In this document: positions 62,563 to 64,000 of the stretch, piece after piece
Position numbering within the stretch: position 1 is the first letter of the stretch
Layout of the letters: each line of letters begins with the position of its first letter
Assembly: GCA_951799405.1 (NCBI GenBank)
Contig: OX637362.1
Location: forward strand, 12,696,493 to 12,760,492
DNA from: Agapetus fuscipes
Lineage: Eukaryota; Arthropoda; Insecta; Trichoptera; Glossosomatidae
Direction: 5' to 3'
DNA length: 64,000 nucleotides
Notes under the pieces: model-generated
Databases searched by the model: none
What the model saw: the letters and a program-made list of their open reading frames with translations, nothing else
What the model was told of the DNA's origin: nothing
Translations under genes and position numbers: made by a program

Positions 62563-62975
62563 ATCCTTTACCTTTTTTATGCATTTTCTTCTTTTACGCT
62601 CGCTTTATATATTTCATTCATTAACAATCTCCTCAATCTGATCAATTCATACTTTTCTCGGTCGTCCCTTACCTCCTTTTCCTTTCACACTTCCTCTGTA
62701 TATATTTGGTCAATCTATCACCATTTATTCTTTCCATATGCCCAAACTATCTCATCACATTCTTTTGTACCTCAACTTTCACAACCACTTTCAAGTTACA
62801 TTCTTTCTTTACCCATTCATTCCTAACTCTATCCTTCAGAGTTTATCCTGTCATGCTTCTCAAATGCTTCATTTCCACCGTACATACTTTACTCATTTCG
62901 CTATCATTCACTGTCCATACTTCACTTCCGTACATCAAAGTCGGTAACAATACACCATTGTGTACTGCATTTATA
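62563..62975 (-). mobile_element. LINE-B fragment, tailless
   Basis: Minus-strand end of the LINE-B protein: L-P-T-L-M-Y-G-S-E-V-W-T (near 62930), R-S-M-T-G, then frameshifted R-K-G-R-P-R-K. The 3' tail is missing at 62563, so this is not a simple 5'-truncated insertion. Confidence 0.75.
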
Positions 62976-63535
62976 AAAAAAAAACATACCCACATCATCG
63001 AGTTAAAAAATCGTGTTTTTATTGAATCCCAAACAGGTTTTTCTCTGGGTATTAAGTCACCGAAAAAAAAACATTGCCTCATCTCCCCGCCCCGCCATCG
63101 CGCGTCTTTCGTGTGAAAATATTTGTCCATTTAAAAATTTGAATCGCCCAAATAAATATTTTGTGTTTCGAAAAAAAAACTGCTGTGAAAACGTAATCCC
63201 CTGGTACGCGACGCGCGTTCATTAATCTATGGAAAACATTGGAGGGGAATACACTCGGCGTTAATTCGGATTTTCGGCAAAGAGCGGGACACTATAAAAA
63301 ACAGCCTTTTTATCCCACCCTAGGCGCGCCTACCCCCTCCAACCGGAGCGCTTCATCCGTTAAGTCTTTATTTTTTAAGTGGTGTCTTTGTTTGTTCAAA
63401 ATTATGCTGGCCCGTGAATAAAACACTGATTTTAGTGTTTGCAGGAATGAGCAAAATTTCGCTTTAAAGACAATAGAGTTTGGCCAATGTAGACAATAGG
63501 CTTAGATTATTTTTAGAAAATACAAAGTTATATTA
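62976..63535. other. Unassigned stretch
   Basis: 63080-63350 has more CpG than the surroundings, including GGCGCGCC at 63324, with ACTATAAAAAACAG just upstream at 63291. It could be promoter-like. No transcript feature supports this. Confidence 0.3.
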
Positions 63536-63651
63536 TAATCTATAATCTTTAATCTAATTTGAAGAGATATATTAGTAATGAAAATTATTTTTTGTCAACG
63601 ACTATTAATTTCTATTCTATTTGTGGGATTTTTTTGGGTTAACATTAAAAT

Positions 63652-63907
63652 CGTCGATGTTATGGCCGAGAGGGCCTAGCGGCCGATCTTTCTAGCGTAA
63701 TTGGAAAAGAATAACGTTGGTTCGATCCCCGTTTGGGTCACTTGACTTTAATTTTGACCCTGGTTCAAAAGATGTTGTATGGGTAATTATTGACTAATAA
63801 TTCATTAATATAAACAATAATGTATTAAAAATTGATGATACTAAAACCTGTTTCTGGCCAGGCAGAATAGGTTGGTGAATTGCATTCCTCTTCACAAATC
63901 TATAAAG
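63652..63907 (+). mobile_element. SINE-2 copy
   Basis: Head GATGTTATGGCCGAGAGG, box B GGTTCGATCCCC, end ATTCCTCTTCACAAATC. One of the best preserved copies. Confidence 0.8.
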
Positions 63908-63913
63908 TAAAAA

Positions 63914-64000
63914 AAGTTCACCCCGGTTTCAGGGAAGGTCGGCAAGAGTTATTTATGTTAATTTTAGATTCGGTTTCTATATTGTAGGTCCACATGCGGT
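63914..64000 (+). repeat. rep-A copy cut by window end
   Basis: Begins mid-module at TTCACCCCGGTTTCAGGG with a small deletion after CAAGAGTT, and runs off the window. Confidence 0.75.

Overview
The window reads as animal, most likely arthropod, non-coding DNA built almost entirely of transposable elements. It is AT-rich and has no bacterial-type operons, no recognisable host gene and no clear host exon. I saw RTE/CR1-like non-LTR retrotransposons, three tRNA-derived SINE families, a 5S-rRNA/tRNA chimeric SINE, several palindromic or terminal-inverted-repeat elements, solo LTRs and one hAT-like DNA transposon. The 5S-like heads resemble metazoan (insect-like) 5S rRNA. The species cannot be named from this sequence alone. 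All family names below are local labels.

Families. LINE-A has RT-coding copies at 4463, 15969, 45402, 54650, 59662 and 60650, and a 3' module of about 240 bp (rep-A) ending in an ATTAG-type or TATAATC-type tandem tail. About 40 rep-A copies lie across the window on both strands. LINE-B (10043) is a relative whose 3' UTR is almost absent and whose tail is ACTGTA/TACAG. LINE-C (GAAGAA tail), LINE-D (AAGTAA tail) and LINE-E (CR1-like, ATG tail) are represented by 3' fragments. SINE-1 has a tRNA-like head with box B GGTTCGAATCC, a shared core and at least three alternative 3' ends. It occurs alone, with a 5S-like head (11425, 41621, 53544), or fused to SINE-3 (9983-11160, 17139-17565, 25262, 59041). 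SINE-2 resembles a class II (Leu/Ser-like) tRNA.

Layout. 1-9800: fragments of LINE-A, -B, -C and -D, SINE-2 and MITEs. 9983-16660: heavily nested SINE dimers, LINE-B, a 5S-SINE, and two palindromes with hammerhead-like motifs. 17100-25100: rep-A copies interrupted by solo LTRs and SINEs. 26219-29560: a four-level nest, rep-A containing SINE-3 containing a non-LTR 3' fragment containing a hAT-like transposon with a broken transposase. 29550-40860: scattered repeats separated by unassigned AT-rich sequence. 40858-43330: a degenerate 15-bp minisatellite in both orientations around MITE-6. 43469-48575: solo LTR, a LINE-A copy split by a hAT MITE, more rep-A. 48800-54160: palindromic MITE, a three-unit tandem repeat, SINE-1 and 5S-SINE insertions. 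54649-56966: the longest LINE-A copy with an open RT frame. 56967-64000: more of the same.

The elements do not form a pathway. They are a stratigraphy in which many target-site duplications are intact, so insertion order can be read directly. The most distinctive features are the modular SINE system, minimal hammerhead-ribozyme-like motifs in inverted repeats, and the nest around the hAT-like element. Boundaries of old repeats are accurate to roughly 5-15 bp. Copies with exact target-site duplications are exact.
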